Source: JAZDMK01 sp043800975
GTDB taxonomy: Bacteria > Bacteroidota > Bacteroidia > Bacteroidales > JAHJDW01
Direction of reading: 5' to 3'
Length of the DNA stretch: 64,000 nucleotides
Assembly (NCBI GenBank): GCA_043800975.1
Contig: JAZDMK010000006.1
Span: 1 to 64,000 of the forward strand
This document shows positions 1 through 6,938 of the stretch, in pieces. The notes below the pieces were generated by a model that saw only the letters and a program-made list of their open reading frames with translations, searched no databases and had not been told where the DNA came from. Each line of letters opens with the position of its first letter. The first letter of the stretch is position 1. The position numbers and the translations under genes were made by a program.

Positions 1-230
1 AATTCAGGGCATTGATTGTCACAAAAAACCTTTTGTGTTTTAAAAAATTCGATCGGGAGAAAGGGTATTTGTGAAAGCTGTGTTACACTAGCGGGATTGA
101 TTGCCAGATGTGCCATATAGGCCTGGTAGATTTTGTTTTCGGAGGCCTGTTTTCTGAACAGTTGCAGGGCTTCCCGTTCAAAATCTACGGACGAAAGAAT
201 ATTCACAAAATTGTAGCCCTTTGTATTCAC
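1..230 (-). CDS. LuxE/PaaK-like acyltransferase, N-terminal part (cut by left edge)
   Basis: Only the first ~76 codons are in the window; the rest lies beyond base 1. The translation has a pattern of F..EAL.LFRKQA.....YQAY, then NPASV.QL..IPFLPIEFFK. This resembles the N-terminus of Bacteroidota acyl-protein synthetase/LuxE-type acyltransferases (ANL-related). Those proteins activate or transfer acyl groups, but the substrate cannot be inferred here. The proposed start is GTG at 230; a second in-frame GTG at 206 is possible. A -7 box (TATCTTTG, minus strand) at 276-283 lies inside the divergent gene and gives a ~40-nt leader. The family call rests on a short stretch. Confidence 0.6.
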   Translation of the reverse strand, partial: MNTKGYNFVNILSSVDFEREALQLFRKQASENKIYQAYMAHLAINPASVTQLSQIPFLPIEFFKTQKVFCDNQCPE

Positions 231-249
231 GGATAAAAGTTAATTTTCT

Positions 250-283
250 TATCTTTGTAAAGATGATTTTCCGTTCAAAGATA
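250..283. promoter_or_regulatory. Overlapping divergent -7 boxes (TATCTTTG on both strands)
   Basis: TATCTTTG at 250-257 (plus) sits 5 nt before the lipoprotein ATG. The same octamer on the minus strand (276-283) faces the LuxE-like gene. Both match the Bacteroidota -7 consensus TAnnTTTG. I see no good -33 TTTG at the expected distance for either. The minus-strand box lies within the first codons of the plus-strand gene, so the two initiation events may interfere. Confidence 0.5.
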
Positions 284-778
284 AAACTATTTGCAGCCTG
301 TATGATTCCGCTTCTGCTTTTTTCGTGCAAGAAGAAAGAGGAATATCCTATTGAGCCCGCCATTACGTTTAAAAGTTTTACAAAAATTGCAACGGCCAAT
401 GGAATTGACAACAAAGGTATACTCACGCTGACCTTCACTGACGGTGACGGCGATCTGGGCCTTTCGCAGGATGATACCACCGGTAATTTTGCTCCGGGAG
501 CGGAGTATTATTACAACTTTTTCATTAAGTATTATGAAAAGCAAAAAGGAGTGATGACCGAAATCGTACTTCCTTTTACCAACAACGCCCGCATACCGAT
601 TCTAAGAAACAGAAATAAAAATAATGCAGCCTTAAAAGGTGATATTGCGATTGAACTTTTTATCAATAATCCTTTCTCTGCATATGACACCATTCAATAC
701 GAATGTTACATTGTCGACCGGGCCTTGCACAAAAGCAATGCTGTGAAGACGGATGAGATAATTATTGATAAGCACTGA
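263..778 (+). CDS. Putative lipoprotein, unknown function
   Basis: 171 aa. A hydrophobic N-terminal segment ends in a lipobox-like LLLFSC followed by a KKKEE stretch, so the mature protein should be lipidated at Cys and exported. The body contains TDGDGDLG, an acidic Asp/Gly loop that may bind calcium, and no other motif I recognise. The ATG at 263 is preferred over the upstream in-frame start at 221 because the -7 box at 250-257 lies between them and the signal peptide starts at 263. It is divergent from the LuxE-like gene. Small lipoproteins with a DGDGDLG stretch occur in Bacteroidota, but their role is unknown to me. Confidence 0.7.
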   Translation: MIFRSKIKLFAACMIPLLLFSCKKKEEYPIEPAITFKSFTKIATANGIDNKGILTLTFTDGDGDLGLSQDDTTGNFAPGAEYYYNFFIKYYEKQKGVMTEIVLPFTNNARIPILRNRNKNNAALKGDIAIELFINNPFSAYDTIQYECYIVDRALHKSNAVKTDEIIIDKH

Positions 779-801
779 TAACGGACTTATCATTAAAATT
801 T

Positions 802-972
802 TTACATTGAGTTTTCTTGAAACTTAGAAAGAAATAATTCCAAATTGGTTTTGTATTCGAGTTCAATAACATTGCCTCTTCCAAATCTAACAGAATTGAT
901 CAGAATTTGATCCTTGGAAAAAATAAAAGTAACTTGTTTGTTGCGCCACAAATCGGATGTTACATTAAGCAT
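802..972 (-). CDS. Small 56-aa ORF coupled to TPR gene
   Basis: The ATG (972-970) overlaps the stop codon of the upstream TPR gene in a TAATG arrangement, which is typical of translational reinitiation. It runs 56 codons to a TAA at 804-802, beginning MLNVTSDLWRNKQVTF and ending FLSKFQENSM. The composition is ordinary (mixed charge, aromatic residues, no repeats) and there is no signal peptide or membrane segment. No family is recognised. It could be a real coupled small protein, or the remnant of a longer TPR gene product cut by a frameshift near 972. The overlapping stop/start makes the first reading plausible. Confidence 0.4.
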   Translation of the reverse strand: MLNVTSDLWRNKQVTFIFSKDQILINSVRFGRGNVIELEYKTNLELFLSKFQENSM

Positions 973-1634
973 TATTTTTTAATTTTCTGTTCCAATTCTT
1001 TGATCTGTTTTTTAACTTCTTCAACTAGAGCACTTGAGTTCTGTTCTTGATTTTGTTCTTTAATAACCTTTAAAAACATTGAATAATCTTGTAATGCCAA
1101 TTCATAATTTTTGATTGAACTAAATAAAAATGCCCTTTGAACATATACAAGAGCATATTCAGGATTATTTTTAATACATGAATCAAGTTCTTTTAAAGCA
1201 AGATCATTTTTCCCTTGTTTCATCAATATCACAGATTTGCTCAAATATGGTTCAGGAACAAATTTGTTTATCTCTATAGTTTTATCTAAATAAAAAAAAG
1301 CGTTACTAATGTCGTTTAACCTTGAAAATGCATATCCTAATTCGCTATATGCCATACCATTTTTACCAGTTCCACAGTTTCCAGTTGAATCTATTTTAAT
1401 TGCTTTTTTGAGAGGTTTAATTGCTTTATTAAATTCGTTATTTCCAATATACGAATACCCTTTGTCATAGTAAGGCTTGGCTTTCAGTTGTTGTTTGGAA
1501 ACTAATATCATTTTCCTGTTACCTAGGTCAGGTTTATAGGTTATTTGCTTTACATCAGAAGAGTCATTAACTTGCCCTTGAGCATTTGAAGTAAACAAGA
1601 AGCATATTAAAACTGATATTGTAATTGTTCTCAT
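972..1634 (-). CDS. Secreted TPR-repeat protein
   Basis: 220 aa from the chosen ATG. It has a signal peptide (MRTITISVLICFLF..NAQGQ) and then tetratricopeptide-like helices at roughly residues 55-190. Examples are the pattern AKPYYDKGYSYIGNNEFNKA and later LSKSVILMKQGKNDLALKEL with YVQRAFLFSSIKNYELAL. The protein ends in a charged helix rich in Lys/Glu/Gln. TPRs are protein-interaction scaffolds, and this one should act in the periplasm or at the outer membrane. An upstream in-frame start at 1670 would add 12 residues ahead of the signal peptide and is less likely. Its stop overlaps the 56-aa ORF start. Confidence 0.75.
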   Translation of the reverse strand: MRTITISVLICFLFTSNAQGQVNDSSDVKQITYKPDLGNRKMILVSKQQLKAKPYYDKGYSYIGNNEFNKAIKPLKKAIKIDSTGNCGTGKNGMAYSELGYAFSRLNDISNAFFYLDKTIEINKFVPEPYLSKSVILMKQGKNDLALKELDSCIKNNPEYALVYVQRAFLFSSIKNYELALQDYSMFLKVIKEQNQEQNSSALVEEVKKQIKELEQKIKK

Positions 1635-1670
1635 AAATACTTTTGTTAATTCAGTGCAAATTAATAGCAT

Positions 1671-1884
1671 TGATAAAGGTCGGTTTTTAACCCAACAATA
1701 CTACTCATTTATTTTATTATTTACAAATTTTAAACTAAGAGTTATGATTACAGATAATTCTGCTTCGGACTATAGGTGATTGACGCTCACCCTCTCACTA
1801 GTTCGCTAATTGAAATAATTTGAGTTCCGATTTTTTAATACCCATTCGAGTTTCCCTACTAGTAGGGAAAAGATTAATGTGAAC
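1671..1884. repeat. Nested inverted repeats between TPR and omega-amidase genes
   Basis: A perfect 16-bp inverted repeat (1812-1827 and 1881-1896) encloses a perfect 20-bp palindrome TTTCCCTACTAGTAGGGAAA at 1851-1870. The right arm includes the last codons and stop of the omega-amidase gene, so the left arm is an inverted copy of that gene end. A smaller hairpin GGTGA...TCACC lies at 1777-1793. The structure could act as a terminator or be a small mobile-repeat remnant. Confidence 0.6.
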
Positions 1885-2676
1885 TCAAATTATTTCGAAA
1901 CTATCCGCATCCAACCCCACCGGAAAAGTGGTTCTCAGGTTTTTCAATTCTTCGCAAGATAATGAGTGCGTTTCTACAGATGCTTTTCCACTTTCGAAAG
2001 TGGAAAACACAAATCCTTTAGGAGAAACAAGGGCTGATTCGCCGTTGTATTCAAAGCCTTGTCCGTCGTGGCCGACACGATTCACACCGGCTACATAAGA
2101 AATATTTTCGAGTGCGCGGGCCAGCAGCAGCTTGCTCCACGCATGCACACGCACCGAGGGCCAGTTGGCAACATAAATCAGTAAATCGTAATCGTAGGCA
2201 TTATTTTTAAAACAGTTGCGGCTCCAGACCGGGAAGCGCAGATCGTAACAAATGAGCGGGAGAATTTTCCATCCTTTGATTTCAGGAAATATTTTTTTCT
2301 TCCCGTCGCTGTAACACTTGTGTTCGCCGGCCATACGGAAGAGGTGGCGCTTGTCGTAAAAGTGAAAAGTGCTGTCGGGATTCACCCACAAAAGGCGGTT
2401 GAAATACTTTCCATTTTCTTCAATCACAATGCTTCCGCACAAAACAGAATTTAATTTTTGTGCCTGCGTCTGCATCCAGGTGAATGTGATTCCATTCATC
2501 TTTTCGGCCACAGCAGCGGGATTCATAGTAAAGCCCGTGGTAAACATTTCGGGAAGAATCACAAGATCCTGCTTGTCACAAAGGGGTTGTAAAATATTTT
2601 CAAAATGAGAATGGTTGGCCCGAACATTTTCCCAGGCCAGCTCTGTCTGAACCAAAGAGATCGTCAGATCTTGCAT
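1885..2676 (-). CDS. yafV: Omega-amidase, YafV/Nit2-type nitrilase
   Basis: 263 aa, full length for the YafV/Nit2 branch of the carbon-nitrogen hydrolases. The catalytic triad is visible: Glu43 in LPEMFTTGF, Lys109 in YDKRHLF and Cys143 in ICYDLRFPVW. The family hydrolyses alpha-keto acid omega-amides such as alpha-ketoglutaramate, which are made when glutamine is the amino donor in transamination. That matches the neighbour: the gene overlaps the 3' end of the methionine aminotransferase gene by 13 nt and follows it on the same strand. Inference: the pair couples keto-acid transamination (for example methionine salvage) to irreversible amide hydrolysis. It is cytosolic, with no signal peptide. 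Confidence 0.92.
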   Translation of the reverse strand: MQDLTISLVQTELAWENVRANHSHFENILQPLCDKQDLVILPEMFTTGFTMNPAAVAEKMNGITFTWMQTQAQKLNSVLCGSIVIEENGKYFNRLLWVNPDSTFHFYDKRHLFRMAGEHKCYSDGKKKIFPEIKGWKILPLICYDLRFPVWSRNCFKNNAYDYDLLIYVANWPSVRVHAWSKLLLARALENISYVAGVNRVGHDGQGFEYNGESALVSPKGFVFSTFESGKASVETHSLSCEELKNLRTTFPVGLDADSFEII

Positions 2677-3818
2677 AGGCGTTCGATTGCTTTTTCAAGC
2701 GTTTCATCCGATTTAGCAAAACAAAAACGGAGTACTTTATTTTCTACATTTTTATGATAAAAAACAGAAATTGGTATGGTGGCAACACCATGTTCGCGCG
2801 TCAGCCTTTCAGCAAAGGCAACTTCTGCTTCATCACTGATATTTTTGTAATTTAAAAGCTGAAAATAACTTCCGGAAGAAGGAATGCAGGTGAAGCGTGT
2901 TTTTTTGACAAGCTTCAGAAATTTATCTCTTCTTTCCTGATACATTTCGGCAACGCCATCGAGCGCTTCGGGCTTTTGCATGTATTCGGCCATGGCATAC
3001 TGAACGGCAGAATTGACACAGAATACAACAAACTGATGCACTTTGCGAAATTCGGACATTAAATTTTCGGGAGCAACACAGTAACCGATTTTCCAACCAG
3101 TGGCACTGAAAACCTTACTGAGTGAACCAATGATGAAACTGCGTTCGGCCAGTTTGGGATAGCGCGCCATGCTCTGGTGTGTGCTTCCGTCAAAAATGAT
3201 GCGTTCGTACACTTCATCGGAAAGAATAATGATATCGGTGTTTTTGGTAATCTGTTCCAGTTTTTTGATGTCTTCAGCCGAAAGAATGCTACCGGTGGGA
3301 TTGTGCGGGGTATTCAGCATGATCATTCTAGTGCGCGGGTTGATCAGCTTGCGCATTCCGTCCCAGTCGATAGAATAATCGGGTGCTTTCAGTTCGAGAT
3401 AAACGGGAATCCCTCCGTTGAGTGTGATCGCAGGAACGTAGCTGTCGTAAGCCGGTTCCAGTACAATAACTTCGTCGCCTTCCTGAATGACCGATGCAAG
3501 GGCTGTAAAGATGGCCTGCGTAGCACCAGCTGTGATATTGATTTCTGTTTCGGGATCGTAAACAGTATTGTAATTCTTTTTGAATTCTTCGGCAATGGCT
3601 TCACGCAGAGGCAATACGCCCAGCATGGATGCATACTGGTTCATACCTTTCTTCATATGCTTGGTAACAAGAGCCTTTAAAGCATCGGGAGCATCAAATT
3701 CGGGAAAGCCCTGTGAAAGGTTGATTGCGCCTGTTTCATCACTCAGACGCGACATTTTAGCAAAGATGGAGATTCCCGCTTTGGGAAGTTTGCTGTGAAT
3801 AGTATTTGGAAATTTCAT
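2664..3818 (-). CDS. ybdL: Methionine/glutamine aminotransferase, YbdL-like (fold type I PLP)
   Basis: 384 aa. The class I/II aminotransferase signature is complete: INLSQGFPEFDAP near the N-terminus, NTPHNPTG at ~170, and GSLSKVFSATGWK with the predicted PLP lysine at about residue 235. The NLSQGFP opening is typical of YbdL/KAT-like enzymes, which transaminate methionine, glutamine or aromatic amino acids. The start at 3818 is preferred over an upstream codon at 3854 because a TATATTTG -7 box lies at 3837-3844 (minus). It is co-transcribed with the downstream omega-amidase, with overlapping ends. Substrate preference cannot be settled from sequence alone. Confidence 0.9.
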   Translation of the reverse strand: MKFPNTIHSKLPKAGISIFAKMSRLSDETGAINLSQGFPEFDAPDALKALVTKHMKKGMNQYASMLGVLPLREAIAEEFKKNYNTVYDPETEINITAGATQAIFTALASVIQEGDEVIVLEPAYDSYVPAITLNGGIPVYLELKAPDYSIDWDGMRKLINPRTRMIMLNTPHNPTGSILSAEDIKKLEQITKNTDIIILSDEVYERIIFDGSTHQSMARYPKLAERSFIIGSLSKVFSATGWKIGYCVAPENLMSEFRKVHQFVVFCVNSAVQYAMAEYMQKPEALDGVAEMYQERRDKFLKLVKKTRFTCIPSSGSYFQLLNYKNISDEAEVAFAERLTREHGVATIPISVFYHKNVENKVLRFCFAKSDETLEKAIERLCKI

Positions 3819-3836
3819 ATATCGATTTACGGGCTG

Positions 3837-3844
3837 CAAATATA
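3837..3844 (-). promoter_or_regulatory. -7 box (TATATTTG) for aminotransferase-amidase operon
   Basis: The minus-strand TATATTTG matches TAnnTTTG and lies 18 nt before the ATG at 3818. No TTTG is seen at 17-19 nt upstream. It decides the start, because the longer ORF would begin upstream of the promoter. Confidence 0.5.
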
Positions 3845-3934
3845 AGGGTTTCATTCGTATAAAAAATTTTTCTTTCTCAACTTGATTTTATTATGATCGA
3901 AAAGTGATTTGTTCAAAAACCTTTTATAATTTTG

Positions 3935-5194
3935 ATGCCGAAACAAAACATCTTCCCCGTGGTATCAAAAAAACAACCAGAACAGGTTATTCTGTTTGAT
4001 GATTCAAAATCGATAGATAACACTGATTTTGCAGGAAAAAAAGTGATTGTGCGTGTTGACTTTAACGTACCGTTGAATCACAACCGGCAGATCATGGATG
4101 ATACGCGAATACGCGAATCTATTCCTACCATCAAGAAATTGCTGAATGACGGAGCATCTGTTATCATGATGTCGCATCTTGGACGCCCCAATGGTTACGA
4201 ACCGGATTATTCTCTGACGCCGATTGTGCCTGTTCTTTCGAAGATGTTGAATAAAAATGTAATTTTTACACGCGATCTTTTCAGTGACAAAACAAAAATC
4301 GTTTGTCAGAATCTGCATCCCGGCGATGTTGTGATGCTTGAAAATCTTCGTTTTTATCCTGAAGAAGAGGCAGCGGATGAAAAATTTGCAAAGGATCTTG
4401 CATCATTGGGCAACAGCTACGTGAACGACGCTTTTGCAACCTGTCACCGTGAGCACACATCTACAGCAAAAATTGCAAAGCATTTTCCGAAGGATAAATA
4501 TTTTGGTTTGCTGATGACCAACGAACTTCGCAACCTGAACAAAGTGTTGTATGAAGCCACGCCTCCTTTTACAGCGATTATCGGTGGTGGAAAAGTATCA
4601 TCAAAAATCGGAATCATTAAAAATATTTTAGGTAAAGTCGACAACCTGATCATTGGTGGTGGTATGGCTTTTACCTTTATCAAAGCATTGGGTGGAAAGG
4701 TTGGCGATTCGCTGATTGAAGATGACAAGATTGAAATCGCACGCAGTATTGTGCAGGAAGTGATGCTGAAGGGTGTTAATCTTTACCTGCCAACCGATGC
4801 AATCATTACGCAGGCTTTTTCAAACGAAGCGGATGCAACGGAATGTATTGCCGAGGATATTCCTGACGGATGGATGGGGCTTGATATTGGTCGTAAAAGC
4901 TGTAGACGTTTTGCTGAAATCATTAATCATTCTGAAACTATTTTATGGAACGGCCCGATGGGTGTTTTCGAAATGGATAAATTCAAACAGGGAACAAAGG
5001 CTGTTGCAATAGCGGTTGCAAGTGCTACTATCAGCGGTTCATTCTCATTGATAGGCGGTGGTGATTCTGTTGCGGCGATCAACCAATTTAATCTGACTGA
5101 TCAGATGAGTTATGTTTCTACGGGTGGCGGTGCTATGCTTGAGTATATTGAAGGTAAAGCTCTGCCGGGTGTGAAGGCGATACTTTCTAAGTAA
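3935..5194 (+). CDS. pgk: Phosphoglycerate kinase
   Basis: 419 aa. Converts 1,3-bisphosphoglycerate and ADP to 3-phosphoglycerate and ATP in glycolysis. Motifs: VIVRVDFNVPL, SHLGRP, the substrate-binding YVNDAFATCHREH, IGGGKVSSKI and the C-terminal nucleotide-binding SLIGGGDSVAAI and STGGGAMLEY. The ~30 residues before the conserved GKKVIVRVDFNVPL core are longer than usual for the family. A TAATTTTG -7-like box (3927-3934) ends directly at the proposed ATG. Either the message is leaderless, or translation starts downstream (an in-frame GTG lies at 3959), or the promoter is elsewhere. It is divergent from the aminotransferase operon. Confidence 0.95.
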   Translation: MPKQNIFPVVSKKQPEQVILFDDSKSIDNTDFAGKKVIVRVDFNVPLNHNRQIMDDTRIRESIPTIKKLLNDGASVIMMSHLGRPNGYEPDYSLTPIVPVLSKMLNKNVIFTRDLFSDKTKIVCQNLHPGDVVMLENLRFYPEEEAADEKFAKDLASLGNSYVNDAFATCHREHTSTAKIAKHFPKDKYFGLLMTNELRNLNKVLYEATPPFTAIIGGGKVSSKIGIIKNILGKVDNLIIGGGMAFTFIKALGGKVGDSLIEDDKIEIARSIVQEVMLKGVNLYLPTDAIITQAFSNEADATECIAEDIPDGWMGLDIGRKSCRRFAEIINHSETILWNGPMGVFEMDKFKQGTKAVAIAVASATISGSFSLIGGGDSVAAINQFNLTDQMSYVSTGGGAMLEYIEGKALPGVKAILSK

Positions 5195-5403
5195 GAATTT
5201 ATTTTTCATTTTTCTGAAGTATTCCATTCCAATCATTGGAAAATAAAGGAGTACAATTTTTTTAAGCGCAGGTTCGAGTGCAGGCTTTCCACCCGCCGCG
5301 GCGGACCTTCTCCAAGCTTCCGACTTCGGGCAAAAATTTAAAAATTCATTTTTCATTTCTTTGATTTTCCGAAATAATGTCTATTTTTATAAAAAAATCA
5401 ATT
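5195..5403. other. Intergenic segment with GC-rich palindrome
   Basis: No gene seen. A GC-rich insert (about 5262-5340) stands out from AT-rich flanks and contains the perfect 12-bp palindrome CCGCCGCGGCGG at 5293-5304. AT-rich ATTTTTCATTT-type words lie on both sides of it (near 5202 and 5347), as if a GC-rich unit had inserted between short similar words. A TATTTTTA box-like sequence at 5384-5391 precedes the cyanophycinase start. Confidence 0.35.
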
Positions 5404-6933
5404 ATGCCTAAAGGACATCTTGTTTTAATCGGTGGCGGAAAAGACACTGATTTTATTTTCGAACGCATTTTCGAACTGGCTGGTGAGAAGGCCAACGTAA
5501 AAATGGCTATTATTCCTACAGCCAGTGGTCATATCAATCAGACGATGAATGCGTATGTAGAATATTTTACAAAGGACCTCGGTTTGAAACCCGAGCAGGT
5601 GTGGGCTGTTCCGCTTGCCGTAGAAGATGATGACACATCACCCGATGTGGATGAAAGCCAGTGGAAGATGAATGCATTTGATCCTTCTTTTTGTGAAAAA
5701 ATTGCCGGTTATAACCTTATCTTTTTTGTGGGTGGCGACCAGCGCCGTTACCTGGAAGCTCTGGAAAAGGATAAAGTGGAAACCCCTTTATTAAAAGCCA
5801 TTTATCAGGTATATGAAAACGGTGGCGTGGTTGCAGGAACCAGCGCAGGGACAAATATCATGAGTGAGCAATCCATTGCCGGTGGACGCAGTGAGGAGGC
5901 ACTCAGCAATCAGATCACATTCAGTTCTACAGAAGACGATGGAAAAAAATTACTGATCATCGATGGATTTGGTTTTATTAAAAATGTATTAACCGACACT
6001 CACTTTGATGTGCGTGGTCGTCTGGGTCGCTTGATTGAAGCGGCATCACTCACAGGAAATCGTTATGGTTTTGGAATGGGGGAATGCACTTCCGTTGTGT
6101 ATCATCCCGACAGCACGGTTGAGGTTTGTGGTCTAAGCGATGTTTTTATTATTGATATGGTTAATGCGGTTAATCATGGAAAGAAAAATTCTTTCCCACA
6201 TATTACGAATGTTAAAGTTCATATACTGACACACGGTGATTGCTTTAATCTGGAAACAGAAGAATTTAAACCAGGACCCGGAAAGCAAAACATCATTAAT
6301 ACCCCTTACTACGGAAAGGATGATTATAACATCAGCCTGAATGTTTTCGGCGAATATGAAATTGCTAACATTATCACAAAATATCTGCTCGATAACGAAG
6401 CCCATGAAGTAATCGGAATTATGGACTTTGAAAAATATTATCTTCCCGGTAACTCAACGGCCTGTATTCGTTTTTTGCAGACCAAGGAAACAAATGCTTT
6501 CTATTGTAAAGCGAAACTTCAACCCAATGATGAAGAGCCAAAAGAAATTTATTCCGGTATTCATGTTAGGGCTGATGTAATCCCACTTGATTATGTCGAA
6601 TCAAATACACGTCATGATGTTTGTGATGTGGTTGCTTTTGCTGTCGACAACTCGTTACGGTTAGTTGTGTTTGATGCTGAAAAAACATATCCTGTATGTG
6701 ATGCGAAGGTTGAAATTTATGATCAAAAAAATGAACTGATCTTTCGAACAGGTACTGATAAGTTTGGAAAAGCCCGCGTGTCAGGCTTCCTGGAAGACGG
6801 AGCGCAGTATATGCTAAAAGTGATTTATGACGAAAGTGAAATCCAGGGAAAATTCAACTATGAAGAAAATATGCGTGGTTTCTGCTTTACAGATAACGCT
6901 GGAGAAAGCAACGATCGCAGGGACAGAGATTGA
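5404..6933 (+). CDS. cphB: Cyanophycinase-like S51 peptidase with extra C-terminal domain
   Basis: 509 aa. The first ~290 residues form a cyanophycinase/peptidase E-type serine hydrolase: LVLIGGGKDTDF at the start, FFVGGDQRRYLEAL at ~107 and the nucleophile elbow GTSAGTNIM with Ser at ~147. CphB cleaves cyanophycin (multi-L-arginyl-poly-Asp) to beta-Asp-Arg dipeptides. Bacterial CphB is usually ~270-300 aa. Here ~210 further residues end in a segment resembling a carboxypeptidase-regulatory/Ig-like fold (VVFDAEKTYPVCDAKVEIYD...TDKFGKARVSGF). No cyanophycin synthetase gene is nearby, so the substrate may be imported or different. An in-frame ATG at 5377 would add 9 residues. Confidence 0.85.
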   Translation: MPKGHLVLIGGGKDTDFIFERIFELAGEKANVKMAIIPTASGHINQTMNAYVEYFTKDLGLKPEQVWAVPLAVEDDDTSPDVDESQWKMNAFDPSFCEKIAGYNLIFFVGGDQRRYLEALEKDKVETPLLKAIYQVYENGGVVAGTSAGTNIMSEQSIAGGRSEEALSNQITFSSTEDDGKKLLIIDGFGFIKNVLTDTHFDVRGRLGRLIEAASLTGNRYGFGMGECTSVVYHPDSTVEVCGLSDVFIIDMVNAVNHGKKNSFPHITNVKVHILTHGDCFNLETEEFKPGPGKQNIINTPYYGKDDYNISLNVFGEYEIANIITKYLLDNEAHEVIGIMDFEKYYLPGNSTACIRFLQTKETNAFYCKAKLQPNDEEPKEIYSGIHVRADVIPLDYVESNTRHDVCDVVAFAVDNSLRLVVFDAEKTYPVCDAKVEIYDQKNELIFRTGTDKFGKARVSGFLEDGAQYMLKVIYDESEIQGKFNYEENMRGFCFTDNAGESNDRRDRD

Positions 6934-6938
6934 TAATT

